This document shows, piece by piece, positions 41,206-51,218 of a stretch of 64,000 bases of DNA. Positions within the stretch are counted from its first letter, which is position 1. Each line of letters starts with the position of its first letter. The notes below the pieces were generated by a model. That model saw only the letters and a program-made list of their open reading frames with translations. It made no database searches and had not been told where the DNA came from. Position numbers and translations under genes: made by a program. Where the stretch lies: contig OY726563.1 in NCBI GenBank assembly GCA_963383645.1, positions 37,951,331 to 38,015,330 of the forward strand, read 5' to 3'. This DNA is from Muscardinus avellanarius. Taxonomy: Eukaryota > Chordata > Mammalia > Rodentia > Gliridae.

Positions 41206-41692
41206 CAGAAAAAGATAAAGAAAAATATCGGAGAGGTGGTAAGAAAGCCGTTATGGATGCCAGGACACTGGAGATGCAGACAAAACTTATCTAAATGCAC
41301 TGGAACTTATGGAAAAATTCGCCGTGAAAGAGGACTGCTATTTCTCTATATTGTTAAGAATCTCAGACATCACATATAAGGAGAGAGTTTAGCGGAGACC
41401 AAGGAGAAATGCGGTGTTGAAAGAGTTCTTCGCGATGGTGGTAGAGACTTGTATTCAGGAGAAGCAGAAACCGGATCTTACCAACTTTATTTTTTTGGAG
41501 AAATTACACCAAATGTCGAATGCTACCATCACGCATGCTTAGGAACACTGGACAACATTCAGAGTGGAAAAAGAGCCTGGGAAGGATTTGAAACGGTGGA
41601 AGCAGTGGCAATGCCAGTGGCCAATATTCGGGGGAGGCAGAGATCTGATACATTACAACTGGAACCTTTGAAATACTAACCACAGAGACAGT
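41206..41692 (+). other. Non-repetitive linker between monomer array and VNTR
   Basis: About 490 bp, normal GC, not similar to the L1 5' UTR at 2382-2984 and not recognised. Two plus-strand frames stay open for long stretches. One covers about 41400-41679 (contains LRDGGRDLYSGEAETG, ends LEPLKY). Another, with two internal TAG codons, contains LELMEKFAVKEDCYFS and KEFFAMVVETCIQEKQ. The second looks compositionally protein-like but I cannot name it. It could be a captured exon, a decayed ORF, or chance. Confidence 0.4.
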
Positions 41693-44290
41693 GATCGGAA
41701 CCTGCTGAGGGGTTAGGCGGGCGCCGGGGCCAGTGGCCGACATCGGAGCTTGCTGTGAGGCAGGGCCACTACTGAGGCATCCGTGGCCGGGATTGGAACC
41801 TGCAGAGGGGTTAGACCGATGCTGGGGCCAGCGAGGCCGGCATTGGAGCCTGCCATGATGCAAGGCTTGTGCTAGGGCCTCCGAGGTCGGGTCCGGAACT
41901 TGCTGAGGGGTTAGGCCGGTGCTGGGGTCAGCGAGGCCGGCATCGGAGCCTGCCGTGAGGCAAGGCCAGTGTTGGGGCCCCCGAGGACGGGACCGGAGCC
42001 TGCTGAGGGGTTAGGCCAGTGCTGGGGCCAGCGAGGCTGGCATCAGAGCCTGCCATGAGGCAAGGCCGGTACTTGGGCCTCCGAGGCCAGGATAAGAGCC
42101 TGCCGAGGGGTTAGGCCGGTGCTGGGGCCTCCGAGGCCAGGATAAGAGCCTGCTGAGGGGTTAGGCCGGTGCTGGGGCCAGCGAGGCCGGCATCGGAGCC
42201 TGCCTTGAGGCAAGGCCGGTACTGGGGCCTCCGAGGCCAGGATAAGAGCCTGCCGAGGGGTTAGGCCGGTGCTGGGGCCAGCGAGGCCGGCATCGGAGCC
42301 TGCCTTGAGGCATGACCAGTGCTGGGGCCTCCGAGGCCGGGATCGGAGCCTGCCGAGGGGTTAGGCCGCTGCTGGGGCCAGTGAGGCCGGCATCGGAGCC
42401 TGCCTTGAGGCAAGGCCGGTACTGGGGCCTCTGAGGCCGGGATCGGAGCCTGCCGAGGGGTTAGGCCGCTGCTGGGGCCAGTGAGGCCGGCATCGGAGCC
42501 TGCCGTGAGGCAAGGCCGGTACTGGGGCCTCCGAGGCCAGGATAAGAGCCTGCTGAGGGGTTAGGCCGGTGCTGGGGCCAGCGAGGCCGGCATCGGAGCC
42601 TGCCTTGAGGCAAGGCCGGTACTGGGGCCTCGAGGCCAGGATAAGAGCCTGCCGAGGGGTTAGGCCGGTGCTGGGGCCAGCGAGGCCGGCATCGGAGCCT
42701 GCCGTGAGGCAAGGCCGGTACTGGGGCCTCCGAGGCCAGGATAAGAGCTTGCCGAGGGGTTAGGCCGGTGCTGGGGCCAACGAGGCCGGCAGCGGAGCCT
42801 GCCGTGAGGCATGACCAGTGCTGGGGCCTCCGAGGCCGGGATCGGAGCATGCCGAGGGGTTAGGCCGGTGCTGGGGCCAGCGAGGCCGGCATCGGAGCCT
42901 GCCGTGAGGCAAGGCCGGTACTGGGGCCTCCGAGGCCAGGATAAGAGCCTGCCAAGGGGCTAGGCCGGTGCTGGGGCCAGCGAGGCCGGCATCGGAGCCT
43001 GCCTTGAGGCATGACCAGTGCTGGGGCCTCCGAGGCTGGGATCGGAGCCTGCCGAGGGGTTAGGCCGCTGCTGGGGCCAGCGAGGCCGGCATCGGAGCCT
43101 GCCGTGAGGCAAGGCCGGTACTGGGGCCTCCGAGGCCAGGACAAGAGCCTGCCGAGGGGTTAGGCCGGTGCTGGGGCCAGCGAGGCCGGCATCGGAGCCT
43201 GCCTTGAGGCAAGGCCGGTACTGGGGCCTCTAGGCCAGGATAAGAGCCTGCCGAGGGGTTAGGCCGCTGCTGGGGCCAGCGAGGCCGGCATCGGAGCCTG
43301 CCTTGAGGCAAGGCCGGTACTGGGGCCTCCGAGGCCAGGATAAGAGCCTGCTGAGGGGTTAGGCCGGTGCTGGGGCCAGCGAGGCCGGCATCGGAGCCTG
43401 CCTTGAGGCAAGGTCGATACTGGGGCCTCGAGGCCAGGATAAGAGCCTGCCAAGGGGTTAGGCCGGTGCTGGGGCCAGCGAGGCCGGCATCGGAGCCTGC
43501 CGTGAGGCAAGGCCGGTACTGGGGCCTCCGAGGCCAGGATAAGAGCTTGCCAAGGGGTTAGGCCGGTGCTGGGGCCAGCGAGGCCGGCAGCGGAGCCTGC
43601 CGTGAGGCAAGGCCGGTACTTGGGCCTCCGAGGCCAGGATAAGAGCCTGCCAAGGGGCTAGGCCGGTGCTGGGGCCAGCGAGGCCGGCATCAGAGCCTGC
43701 CTTGAGGCATGACCAGTGCTGGGGCCTCTGAGGCCGGGATCGGAGCCTGCCGAGGGGTTAGGCCGCCGCTGGGGCCAGCGAGGCCGGCATCGGAGCCTGC
43801 CGTGAGGCAAGGCCGGTACTGGGGCCTCCGAGGCCAGGATAAGAGCCTGCCGAGGGGTTAGGCCAGTGCTGGGGCCAGCGAGGCCGGCATCGGAGCCTGC
43901 CGTGAGGCAAGGCCGGTACTGGGGCCTCTGAGGCCAGGATAAGAGCCTGTCAAGGGGTTAGGCCGGTGCTGGGGCCAGTGAGGCCGGCATCGGAGCCTGC
44001 CGTGAGGCATTACCAGTGTTGGGCCTCCGAGGCCGGGATTGGAATCCTGCCAAGGGGTTAGACCGGTGCAGGGGCCAATGGCCAGCATCGGAGCCTGGCG
44101 TGAGGCAAGTTCACTCCTGCGGCCTCCAAGGTCGGGACCAAAGCCAGCTTAGGGGTTTGACCGGTTCAGGGGCCAGCGAGACCAGAACTGGGTCTTCCCA
44201 TGAGGCAAGGCCGCTGCGTGAGCCAGCGAGGTCTGGATCAGTCCACTGAGTAGCCAGGCCACTACTGGGACCATCAAGAGTGGGATTGGT
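41693..44290 (+). repeat. GC-rich 100-bp higher-order VNTR, about 26 units, copy 2
   Basis: Each unit consists of half A (GATAAGAGCCTGCCGAGGGG...GCGAGGCCGG) and half B (CATCGGAGCCTGCCGTGAGG...TCCGAGGCCAG), 50 bp each and about 70% alike. So a 50-bp ancestral monomer doubled and the dimer then amplified. Variant dimers (B with CATGACCAGTG plus A with GGCCGCTGCTGGGG) recur at irregular spacing. The last 200 bp decay, as at array edges that escape exchange. About eight CpGs per unit are mostly intact. Many 60-130 codon frames occur on both strands because the sequence lacks A/T-rich stops; they are not genes. Confidence 0.95.
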
Positions 44291-44479
44291 ACTTGCAACG
44301 CAGCATGCACAGAGAAATATCGCAGAAAATATAAATCAGACGCTTCTCTTAATCAGCAATAACTAGGAGGAAAAGGGCAACAGGAAGAGGTTGAGCTATA
44401 GAAAGGGCCCTATAGTGAAGCAACTAATGTGACCAATCAGAGGGTATGTAATACTGGAGGACGGAGCCTCTTTAAAATG
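44291..44479 (+). other. Segment between VNTR and L1 3' UTR
   Basis: About 190 bp: GAGAAATATCGCAGAAAATATAAATC, then AACAGGAAGAGGTTGAGC and GAAGCAACTAATGTGACCAATCAG. Not recognised. CCAATCAG is a CCAAT-box-like word. No open frame. Confidence 0.4.
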
Positions 44480-44695
44480 CAGGAGGTACATAAACAAATG
44501 TATCAAAGTAAATCACCAAAGAAGTGTGGGATGGAGGGAGGGGGAGGGAATGGGACGGGGGCTGGAGGAGGGCTAATTGGATGATGTGTGCTTGTATATC
44601 CTCTCAAGTCTTGTACTCCAATGTGATTGATATATGACTACAATGCACCAATTTAAAAAATAAATTAATTAAAAATAAAAAAAAAAAGAAAGTGA
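44480..44695 (+). other. L1-family 3' UTR and poly(A) at the end of the composite
   Basis: AATGCAGGAGGTACATAAACAAATG, AAATCACCAAAGAAG, GGGAATGGGACGGGGGCTGG, GATGATGTGTGCTTGTATATCC and CTACAATGCACCAATTTAAAAAATAAATTAATT align with the L1 3' UTRs at 4770 and 26540. Ends with A11. Confidence 0.85.
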
Positions 44696-44704
44696 TTGTG
44701 TTGG

Positions 44705-45339
44705 GAGTTTGATAGCCTCAGTCAGCCAACCTTTAATGCAACTCTGATGTATGCTGCAGTACTTGGGGGACTTGAAAAAAAATAAAGAATATAGGAACAT
44801 AGAGGGTTATGTGTGGGAAGGAACCAAGAGGTCATGCAGTCCAAATGGCCATTTCAGACATCACAGATAGACGGCTGGTTTCTTGCTACCAGGCTTATTT
44901 TTTAAATATCTTAAAGGGGAGGATAACTTAAGCCTATGTGTTGACCTGGATAGAATAAAAAGACTGTGGCCCTTCTACTTTTTATCTTGTTTTTGCATTT
45001 TGTATAGTTGATGGCTGATTCTAAAGTAGTTATATTATTAATAATATTTAATAAAATTAATAAAAGTGGTTGAAATTTTAAAAAAAATAAATAAATAAAT
45101 AAAATACAAAAAAATTTTAATAGCCATAGATTGCCAATAAATATTTCAAAAATAAGTTTCTCTAAAAATATGACTCTAAGGCATGATATATGACTCTAAG
45201 GCAATGAAACTTTTATTTCCAAGGTAAATCTGAAGGCACTTGAAAAATGAGTTACTAGAAGTAAATTGAATAGTGACGATCTTATTGCAGTAAACCCCTA
45301 GCTTCTCCCAAACAGGCATTGTGCCTGAGATTTTACATA
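44705..45339. other. Mostly unassigned; possible MIR-like word
   Basis: GGAAGGAACCAAGAGGTCATGCAGTCC (about 44816) resembles an old MIR/L3-type segment (AGGTCAT..AGTCCAA). Otherwise AT-rich and unrecognised. Confidence 0.35.
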
Positions 45340-45510
45340 GATTACTGCAATAAATCTTTCTGGTAGTTCTACAAGACAAAACTTATTCCCATTTTACTGA
45401 TAAGGAAGGAAGATCAGAGAAACTATAAAACATTTCCAAATACGCCCAGGTGCCTGGGGCAGAACTGGTCCTCACATCTCCAACCTGCTGGCTCTCCATG
45501 GGACCAAATG
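45340..45510 (+). mobile_element. MIR
   Basis: CTTATTCCCATTTTACTGATAAGGAAGG, GGGGCAGAACTGGTCC and CATCTCCAACCTGCTGGC follow MIR order. Confidence 0.6.
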
Positions 45511-46310
45511 AATGATACGTGCTCTTGTTCTTAATTTTAAAACTTAGTTACTTTGCTTTATTCTCAAAGTGCCCTATAATTTTTGTTTGCAAATTCTACT
45601 TGCTGTGTGTGCATGCCCAAGCTTGAAATTAGGCCAAGTTTTCCTCAAAGATCTGGAACTTTTCTATCTAGCCTTTTTTCTTATCTCCTCATTTCAGATA
45701 TAAACCTACATGTTAGGTCTAACCTGACACAAGTTAAGCACAGTGCATTTCTCCAGTAATAATGCCAAGAACTTCTCATTTACCCTGTGTTTAAATTATC
45801 ACCAATTCAGTCAGAGGAATCCAAATTAATGATGACTTGCCATGTTTCTTCTCTGGGTTCCTTGGAAGGCCCCCATGCTATGCATCACCCAACACTGTGC
45901 TTTTCAGCTTATAAAATCAGAAAATATAGCTGAAGGGAGGAAGGCCAAAGAAAGGCATTAGGAGAGTAATGTTGAATCCTGTAATAAAATTAAAACCATG
46001 CATATAACTAGGGAAACTGTCCATCCATGGAATGAGCAAATTAGTATAAATGGATTAAGAGTTAGAAATCAATGAGGTCTATCAATTGAGTTGATTTCTA
46101 TAATCTGGTAAAATTCAAATAACATCTTTTTATTGGCCCATGAGCTGCCTGAATGAACACTGCTAGAGCCTTTGGAAAGTGAAACTAAAAATAAGCCAAT
46201 ACTTAAAAATTTCCAGCAGGACCGTGCTGAGGGTAGCTTAACTCCAATCTGGCCTCAGAGTAGTGGGTTCTAGGAATTTGTAAAAGTAATAATAGAAAAC
46301 ACTTGCATAG
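45511..46310. other. Unassigned stretch
   Basis: No transposon recognised; AT-rich, no exon evidence. Confidence 0.4.
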
Positions 46311-46755
46311 GACAGTTGTCCCTCTGTATCCACAAGGGATTGCTTCCAGGACCCCTGCAAATACCCAAATCCTCCAATGTTCAATCCTTATATAAAAATG
46401 GAGTAGAATTCGCATATAACCCGTGTGCATCCTCACATATACTTCAGATAGTCTCTGGATAACTTCTAACACTGATGCTATGTAAATAGTTGCTATACTG
46501 TTTTGTTCAGGGAATACAAAGGAAAAGAGTTTGCCCAGTAGAGACAGATTTCTTTAATATACTTTTATTCGTGCATTGCAGTCTCGTGTCATAATGTCAA
46601 AATGTAGTTCAGAATGATAGGGACATACATGCACACAGCACTCGGTGATCTTCCCCCTGGATCCCTCCTGAAACAGAATTTTTGTTGAAATATGTTCCAT
46701 TCGAGGTTGATCAAATCTGTAGATGCAGAACCTGTAAATACAGAGGACCAACTGA
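46311..46755. mobile_element. MER2/Tigger-type DNA transposon
   Basis: Inverted termini CAGTTGTCCCTCTGTATCC and (3', in reverse) CAGTTGGTCCTCTGTATTTAC. Inside: GGATTGCTTCCAGGACCCC, ATGGAGTAGAATTCGCATATAACC, GATGCTATGTAAATAGTTGC and GTAGATGCAGAACCTG. About 445 bp, non-autonomous, both ends present. Confidence 0.82.
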
Positions 46756-46764
46756 AGTATCTAT

Positions 46765-46905
46765 TAAGTATTAAATTCATTTACTTAATCTTCACAGTTG
46801 TGCAGTGAGTCTCATTATCATCTCCAATGTACAGTGAAGAGATTAAGAAACAGATTAAGTGATTATCCCAGAGTCACACAACTAGTGAATAATAAAACCA
46901 AGAAC
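46765..46905 (+). mobile_element. MIR
   Basis: CTTAATCTTCACAGTTGTGCAG, GTCTCATTATCATCTCC and CCCAGAGTCACACAACTAGTGAATAATAAAACC follow MIR. Confidence 0.7.
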
Positions 46906-46917
46906 TAAGTGTGTTCT

Positions 46918-47465
46918 TTTTTTCTGGTGGGGGTCAGGTATTGGGAATTGAACTCAGGAGCATTCTACCTCAGAGGTATGCTCCAGACCTTTTAAAAAAA
47001 TATTTAAATTTTTATTGGTGTATTATATTCATACATCATATTGGGGTAAAAAACTTGTGTGTACATACATGTACACATCACTGATTTAACCCCTATCCAA
47101 TTACCACCCCATTCCCTCCCCATCCGTCCTTTCCTTGCTTGGCTTAGTGGTTGACTTCGATATGTTTAAGTACATTGTGTGTTTTAGAGATTTTCCTCTT
47201 CCCCCCTCCTTTCTCCTCCTTTAGGTTGTCTTGTTTGCTCCTCTATAGGATTTCCTTTTTCATCTAGAGTTCCTCCTATGACCCATTTCTCCCTAGCTCT
47301 CACGTATTAGGGAAAGCATCTGATTTCTTATTTTTTGTGACTAACTTTTTTAAAATTTTGAATCAGGATCTCACTAAATTTCTGAGACTGGTCTCAAACC
47401 TGAGATCCTCCTGTCTCAGATTCCCAAGAACTGGGGTTACAGGCATGTGCTATTGTGCCCATCTT
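46918..47465 (-). mobile_element. Dimeric SINE split by an L1
   Basis: The right arm (TATTGGGAATTGAACTCAGG...GCTCCAGACC) lies at 46918-46995. The left arm (TTTGAATCAGGATCTCACTAAATTTC...GCATGTGCTATTGTGCCCATC) lies at about 47345-47465. The L1 entered the A/T-rich linker. Confidence 0.82.
46996..47338 (-). mobile_element. L1 3' end, antisense, inside the SINE linker
   Basis: ATTGGTGTATTATATTCATAC, CCACCCCATTCCCTCCCC, CTTGGCTTAGTGGTTGAC, CTTTCTCCTCC and CCTAGCTCTCACGTATTAGGG are the local L1 3' UTR in reverse. About 340 bp, strongly 5'-truncated. CTTTTAAAA / CTTTTTTAAAA at the joins is a weak duplication. Confidence 0.8.
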
Positions 47466-47714
47466 AAATATGGTCTTAATTATTACACTATACTGTCCTC
47501 CCTTCATGCCTCCTCTGTGAAGTAGTTTGACAGAGAGGACATTGATGGCAACTAAGGACAGTGTCTTTTCCATGGGACAGAAAGATAAAGATTTTGCCCA
47601 GCAGCATATTCAAAAGTTTATCTGAGGAAAAAGAAAAAGTGTAAATCACCATTTTTCTCTATTCTTTTGCATAGCTTTATTTTATTGGTTAAAATAATCC
47701 AAGAGGAAAAAAAC

Positions 47715-47880
47715 ACCTGAGCTTAGTGGCACTTGTCTGTAATCCCAGTACTGAGACAGAAGGAATGCAGGTTCAAACCCAGCCTCAGCAATGTGATATT
47801 CTCAGCAGCCTAGCAAGATAAAAAGGAGCAGGGGTATAGCTCAGAGATAGAATTCCCCTGAATTCAATCCCCAGGGCCAC
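47715..47880 (+). mobile_element. Dimeric SINE with deletions
   Basis: CCTGAGCTTAGTGGCACTTGTC; internal deletions in both arms. Right arm AGCAGGGGTATAGCTCAGAG, tail (CA)-rich. Confidence 0.82.
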
Positions 47881-48169
47881 ACATATACACAAAGAGGAAA
47901 GCAGAGGGGCCAGTTTTCAGAAGTCAACAACTCATTGCACCCATAAGAATAAATAAATTAAATATATATGAACACCTCACCAATTCTCTTATGAAAAATT
48001 ATGAAGTGATTCTAAGGGACAGTGTGTGATTTCCAACTAGTCTGAGTTTAATCTATCACCCCCTGTCCCTTTTCAGTAAATGTGTCCATAGCAGTAATTT
48101 ACATATTGGTGGGAATTTAAGTCACTTTTCTAAAAGGATATTGTATTCCAGTCACTCTTCTAAAAGAAT
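47881..48169. other. Unassigned stretch
   Basis: Nothing recognised. Confidence 0.4.
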
Positions 48170-48287
48170 TTATAGCCAGCCTACATTTAAATAATCTCAA
48201 GCACACCCAGAAAAGTTGCAAAACGAGTACAATGAAATCCCAAATACCCTTTGCTAACATTTGTCAGTTAACATTTGCTATATTTAT

Positions 48288-48835
48288 GTCTGTTTCTTGT
48301 TGCTGTAATAAACTACCTCAGTGTAGTTTATTACTGTATAAAGAAGAGAGATTTATTTATATTATAGTTCTGGAGGCTAAAAGTGTAGGACTGGGAGACT
48401 TCCTCCCTTTGCCTCTACTTAGGAGCTGCCTTGGCCAACCGGACAGATGGCACCATTTTGAGAATGCATATGAGAAGGATATGCCACTTGGTGAAACAGG
48501 ACACCAAAGAACTTTAGGGGTCAGGTTTACTGTGTTATAATAGCTCCCTGTGCAAGGCCAGCATTAATCCCTTCTAGAGGCTCTATTTCTAAGCTACATC
48601 CCCAACCTTTTTATTTTGAAACAGGATCTTGCTAAGTTGCTGATACTGGCCTTGAACCTGCCATCCTCCTGTCTCAGCCTCCCAAGTACTGAGATTATAG
48701 AAATGAACCACCATGTTCAGCTGACCTACCCCTTAAACATCTCACCGCTTCAACATCACTACACTGAGGATCGAGTCAACAACACATGAACCCTTGGGGG
48801 GAAAACATAGCCAAACTATAATATCACATTTGAGT
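48288..48835 (-). mobile_element. MaLR-type LTR, antisense, with SINE inside
   Basis: TGTCTGTTTCTTGTTGCTGTAATAAACTACC, AGTTCTGGAGGCTAAAAGTG, CCTGTGCAAGGCCAGC, then after the SINE CTTAAACATCTCACCGCTTC, CACATGAACCCTTGGGGG and CCAAACTATAATA. Reverse of the LTR class at 15263. Confidence 0.65.
48575..48722 (-). mobile_element. Dimeric SINE, tail-truncated, in the LTR
   Basis: GAGGCTCTATTTCTAAGCTACATCCCC to GAAATGAACCACCATGTTCAGCTG. Full left arm; the end of the right arm is missing. Confidence 0.83.
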
Positions 48836-48839
48836 TACC

Positions 48840-49695
48840 CTTATCTCTCTTTTTGTTCAACTTGTTCTTTTATTCTTTTTTATTCAATTTATTTATTTTT
48901 ATTCATTTTATTTATTTTAAAACCTTTTATTGGTGCTTTATAATTGTACATTGTTTTAGCCCAGCTTTTTCAGCTCTGTGATCAAAATACCCACAAGCAC
49001 AATACAGAGGAGGAAAGGTATATGTTGGGCTCACAATTTCAGAAGTCAGTCCACTATCATCTGTCTGGCTTGCAGCAGAATGAGCTCAGTGACAAAGCTT
49101 TAGGGATGGAAAAGGAGGAAAAGCCACTTCTACTTTGGCTCCTGGCTACCCTGAAACAGAGAGAGATATAGAGAAGGGGCCAGGGACAGATACAGCCTCC
49201 AAGGTCATGCCCCCACTGATGGCCCTCCTCCAGCTATGTCTCACCTCCAAACCGGGCTGCATTGTCTAACACAGGAGCTTCTTTGGGAGATATTTTATAT
49301 CCAAACCCTAACATATATGAGAAGGAGAGTCATACTGGTACATTCACATATGCACATAACATTATTTGGCCTGTTTCCTTCCCCAAACCTTCTCCATTCC
49401 CCTCCCTCCCCATACATGATAGTGAGATTCATAGAGGTAAATTCATATACGTACATAACACTATTTGATCTCTTTCCTCCCCTTTCCTACCCCTCCTCCT
49501 TCCCTCAATCCCTTTCTACTACTCACTGACCTCGCTCCTAATTTTCATGAGGTCTCTCTTCTTTTGGTTGTTCTTTTGTTTTCTCTCTCTAGCTTCCACA
49601 TATGAGAGAAAACATGCAGCCCTCGATTTTCTAAGTCGAGCTGATATCACCTAGCATGATGTTCTCCAGTTCCATCCATTTTCTGCATCTCTCTT
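48840..49695 (-). mobile_element. L1 3' end, antisense, interrupted by an LTR
   Basis: The tail side (TTTATTGGTGCTTTATAATTGTAC) lies at about 48925-48950. The 3' UTR and ORF2 end (CATTCCCCTCCCTCCCCATAC, CACATATGAGAGAAAACATGCAG, GATGTTCTCCAGTTCCATCC) are at 49314-49695. An internal duplication of the ACATATGCACATAACATTATTTG segment (about 49347 and 49450) is visible. Confidence 0.75.
48952..49313 (-). mobile_element. MaLR (MT/ORR1-like) solo LTR inside an L1 3' UTR
   Basis: Starts TGTTTTAGCCCAGC and ends AACCCTAACA. TACAT (48947-48951) and TATAT (49314-49318) are a 4/5 match to a 5-bp duplication. GATCAAAATACCCACAAGC and GAGGAGGAAAGGTATATG are the reversed LTR 3' end. Confidence 0.75.
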
Positions 49696-49755
49696 TTCTC
49701 TCCTCTCCTCTCCTCTCCCCTCCCCTCCCCCCTCCCCCCTCTCTCTCTTCCTCTC
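49690..49755. repeat. (CTCTC)n / polypyrimidine tract
   Basis: TCTCCTCTCC and CCCCTCCC repeats, about 65 bp, nearly pure C/T on the plus strand; a potential H-DNA mirror tract. A purine-coded minus-strand frame across it is spurious. Confidence 0.9.
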
Positions 49756-50230
49756 TTTTTTCAAAACCATTTGAGAATAAACTACAGACATCATGTTCTT
49801 TGCCCCTGGATTCTTCAATATGCATCTTCTAAGAACCAGTACATTCCCTTACGTGAACACAGCTCAATTATTAAAATCAGAAAATGTAATTCTGATGTAA
49901 TGCTATTTTCTGATATCTGATCTGTATTCAAACTTTGCCAATTGTCCCAGTAATATTTTTGTGACATTTTCCCTTCTTTAATCAAGAATTCAATTCAGGA
50001 TCACAGATTACAATTAATCATCACATCTCCTTAGCCTCCTCTAATTTAGAACAGCTCTTCAGCCTTCCTTTGTCTTTTATGACATCAACATTTTTGCATA
50101 GTACAGGCCAGTTATTTTTAGATAATATCTTTCCATTTAGTATTATCTAATGTTTCCCCATAGGGAGATTCAGGTTATTCATTTTCAGCAGAAATACTAC
50201 ATAGATGACATTTGCATTTTAAATTGTCTT

Positions 50231-50648
50231 TCTAAGTGTGAAGAAGATAATATGTAATTCCCTTTAAGGACTCTATCAAATGAAGAATTATTTTTTGAGA
50301 GAGGGAGAAGTTTGCTATGTTACCTGTATTTGAAGCCAATATTATTTCTCTATGGTATATTCATTGTAACCAAAAGAACATTATACTTTAACAAAAGCAT
50401 ACTGTAATTACTGTCATGCAGTAATTATAAGAATATTTTGGCTCAATATAAAACCTTTTTAAATTTTAGAGCCACAAAAAGATGCCTTCAATTTTGCAAG
50501 TTCTCTAACTCTGAACATCTCTGCTGGGGAAGGCATACAAGTCATAGAGGCATGAGATAAGGACTGGACTAGATGACTGGATTCTGTTCAGCTTCCTAGG
50601 TGCAGGCCAGGATATCACTCTGAATAAACAGGAAATTTTGTAGTATAT
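50231..50648. other. Unassigned stretch
   Basis: AT-rich; nothing recognised. Confidence 0.4.
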
Positions 50649-50661
50649 AAAGAGTCTGCAT

Positions 50662-50860
50662 AGTCGGGTGTGGTGGCGCACGCTTGTAATCCGCGCGCTT
50701 GGGAGGCTGAGACAGGAGGATCGCACAGGTTCCAAGCCAGCCTCAGATGGTTTAAGAGATCCTGTTTCCAAATAAAATATAAAATAGGTCTGGGAAGTGT
50801 AACCCGGAGGTAGAAGGCCCCTGGGTTCCATCCCCAGTACCACCAAAAAATAAAAAAAGA
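50662..50860 (+). mobile_element. Intermediate-subfamily SINE
   Basis: AAAGAGTCTGCAT (50649-50661) and AAAGAACCTGCAT (50863-50875), 11 of 13 identical. GTCGGGTGTGGTGGCGCAC start; box B variant GGGTTCCATCC retained, with the young-like GGTTTAAGAGATCC left-arm end. Confidence 0.9.
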
Positions 50861-50875
50861 ATAAAGAACCTGCAT

Positions 50876-51169
50876 GCCATATGAAAAGATGCTCAATTTC
50901 ACTAAAAATTAAAGAAATGGAAATTAAAACTATGCTGAGATACCATCTTTTGCCCAGGAGATTTGGAAAGAATCTAAAAGTTTAAAGGATATAGTTTGTT
51001 GGTGAGGAAGTAGGAATAAAGACCCTCTCATGTATGACTAGTGGGATGCAAATTGGTATACTGCCTCTTTAGAAGGTAATTTAGCATTAAGTAGCAAGAT
51101 CCTAAATTCTTTTACCCTAAAATCTTAAATTCATTTACTCCTTAAATTTTAGGAAGTTTATTCTACAGA

Positions 51170-51218
<49 letters not shown>

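Larger units (their letters stand above)
40376..44695 (+). mobile_element. Candidate SVA-like composite retrotransposon
   Basis: Proposed unit: CpG-rich monomer array (40376-41205), non-repetitive segment (41206-41692), GC-rich 100-bp VNTR (41693-44290), short segment (44291-44479), L1-family 3' UTR and poly(A) (44480-44695). Total about 4.3 kb, no ORF2. The plan (5' GC-rich repeats, VNTR, retroelement-derived 3' end, A-tail) is that of SVA/LAVA with other parts. An unambiguous TSD was not found: GAAAGT before 40250 and after the tail is too short to count. Alternative: a genuine L1 5' UTR plus an unrelated minisatellite that happens to sit beside an L1 3' end. Confidence 0.5.
48170..50230. 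mobile_element. Ancient element (old LINE-like) split by later insertions
   Basis: The outer pieces 48170-48287 (CACACCCAGAAAAGTTGCAAAAC, ATTTGTCAGTTAACATTTGC) and 49755-50230 (TTTGAGAATAAACTACAGACATCATG, CAAACTTTGCCAATTGTCCC, ATCACATCTCCTTAGCCTCC, GTACAGGCCAGTTATTTTT, GAGATTCAGGTTATTC) match a common old mammalian repeat in order. I recognise the sequence but am unsure of its family name. Everything between is inserted. Confidence 0.55.

Noticed and set aside
42461..44249. Many 60-130 codon frames on both strands of the VNTR
   Set aside because: They repeat every 100 bp in shifting frames and reflect the lack of A/T-rich stop codons in the unit.
41693..44290. CRISPR-like array
   Set aside because: There are no unique spacers: the whole 100-bp period is repetitive, and the sequence is mammalian.
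40200..44720. A target-site duplication for the composite element
   Set aside because: The best candidate (GAAAGT, six bases, at about 40216 and 44688) is too short and sits next to the A-tail; it could be chance.
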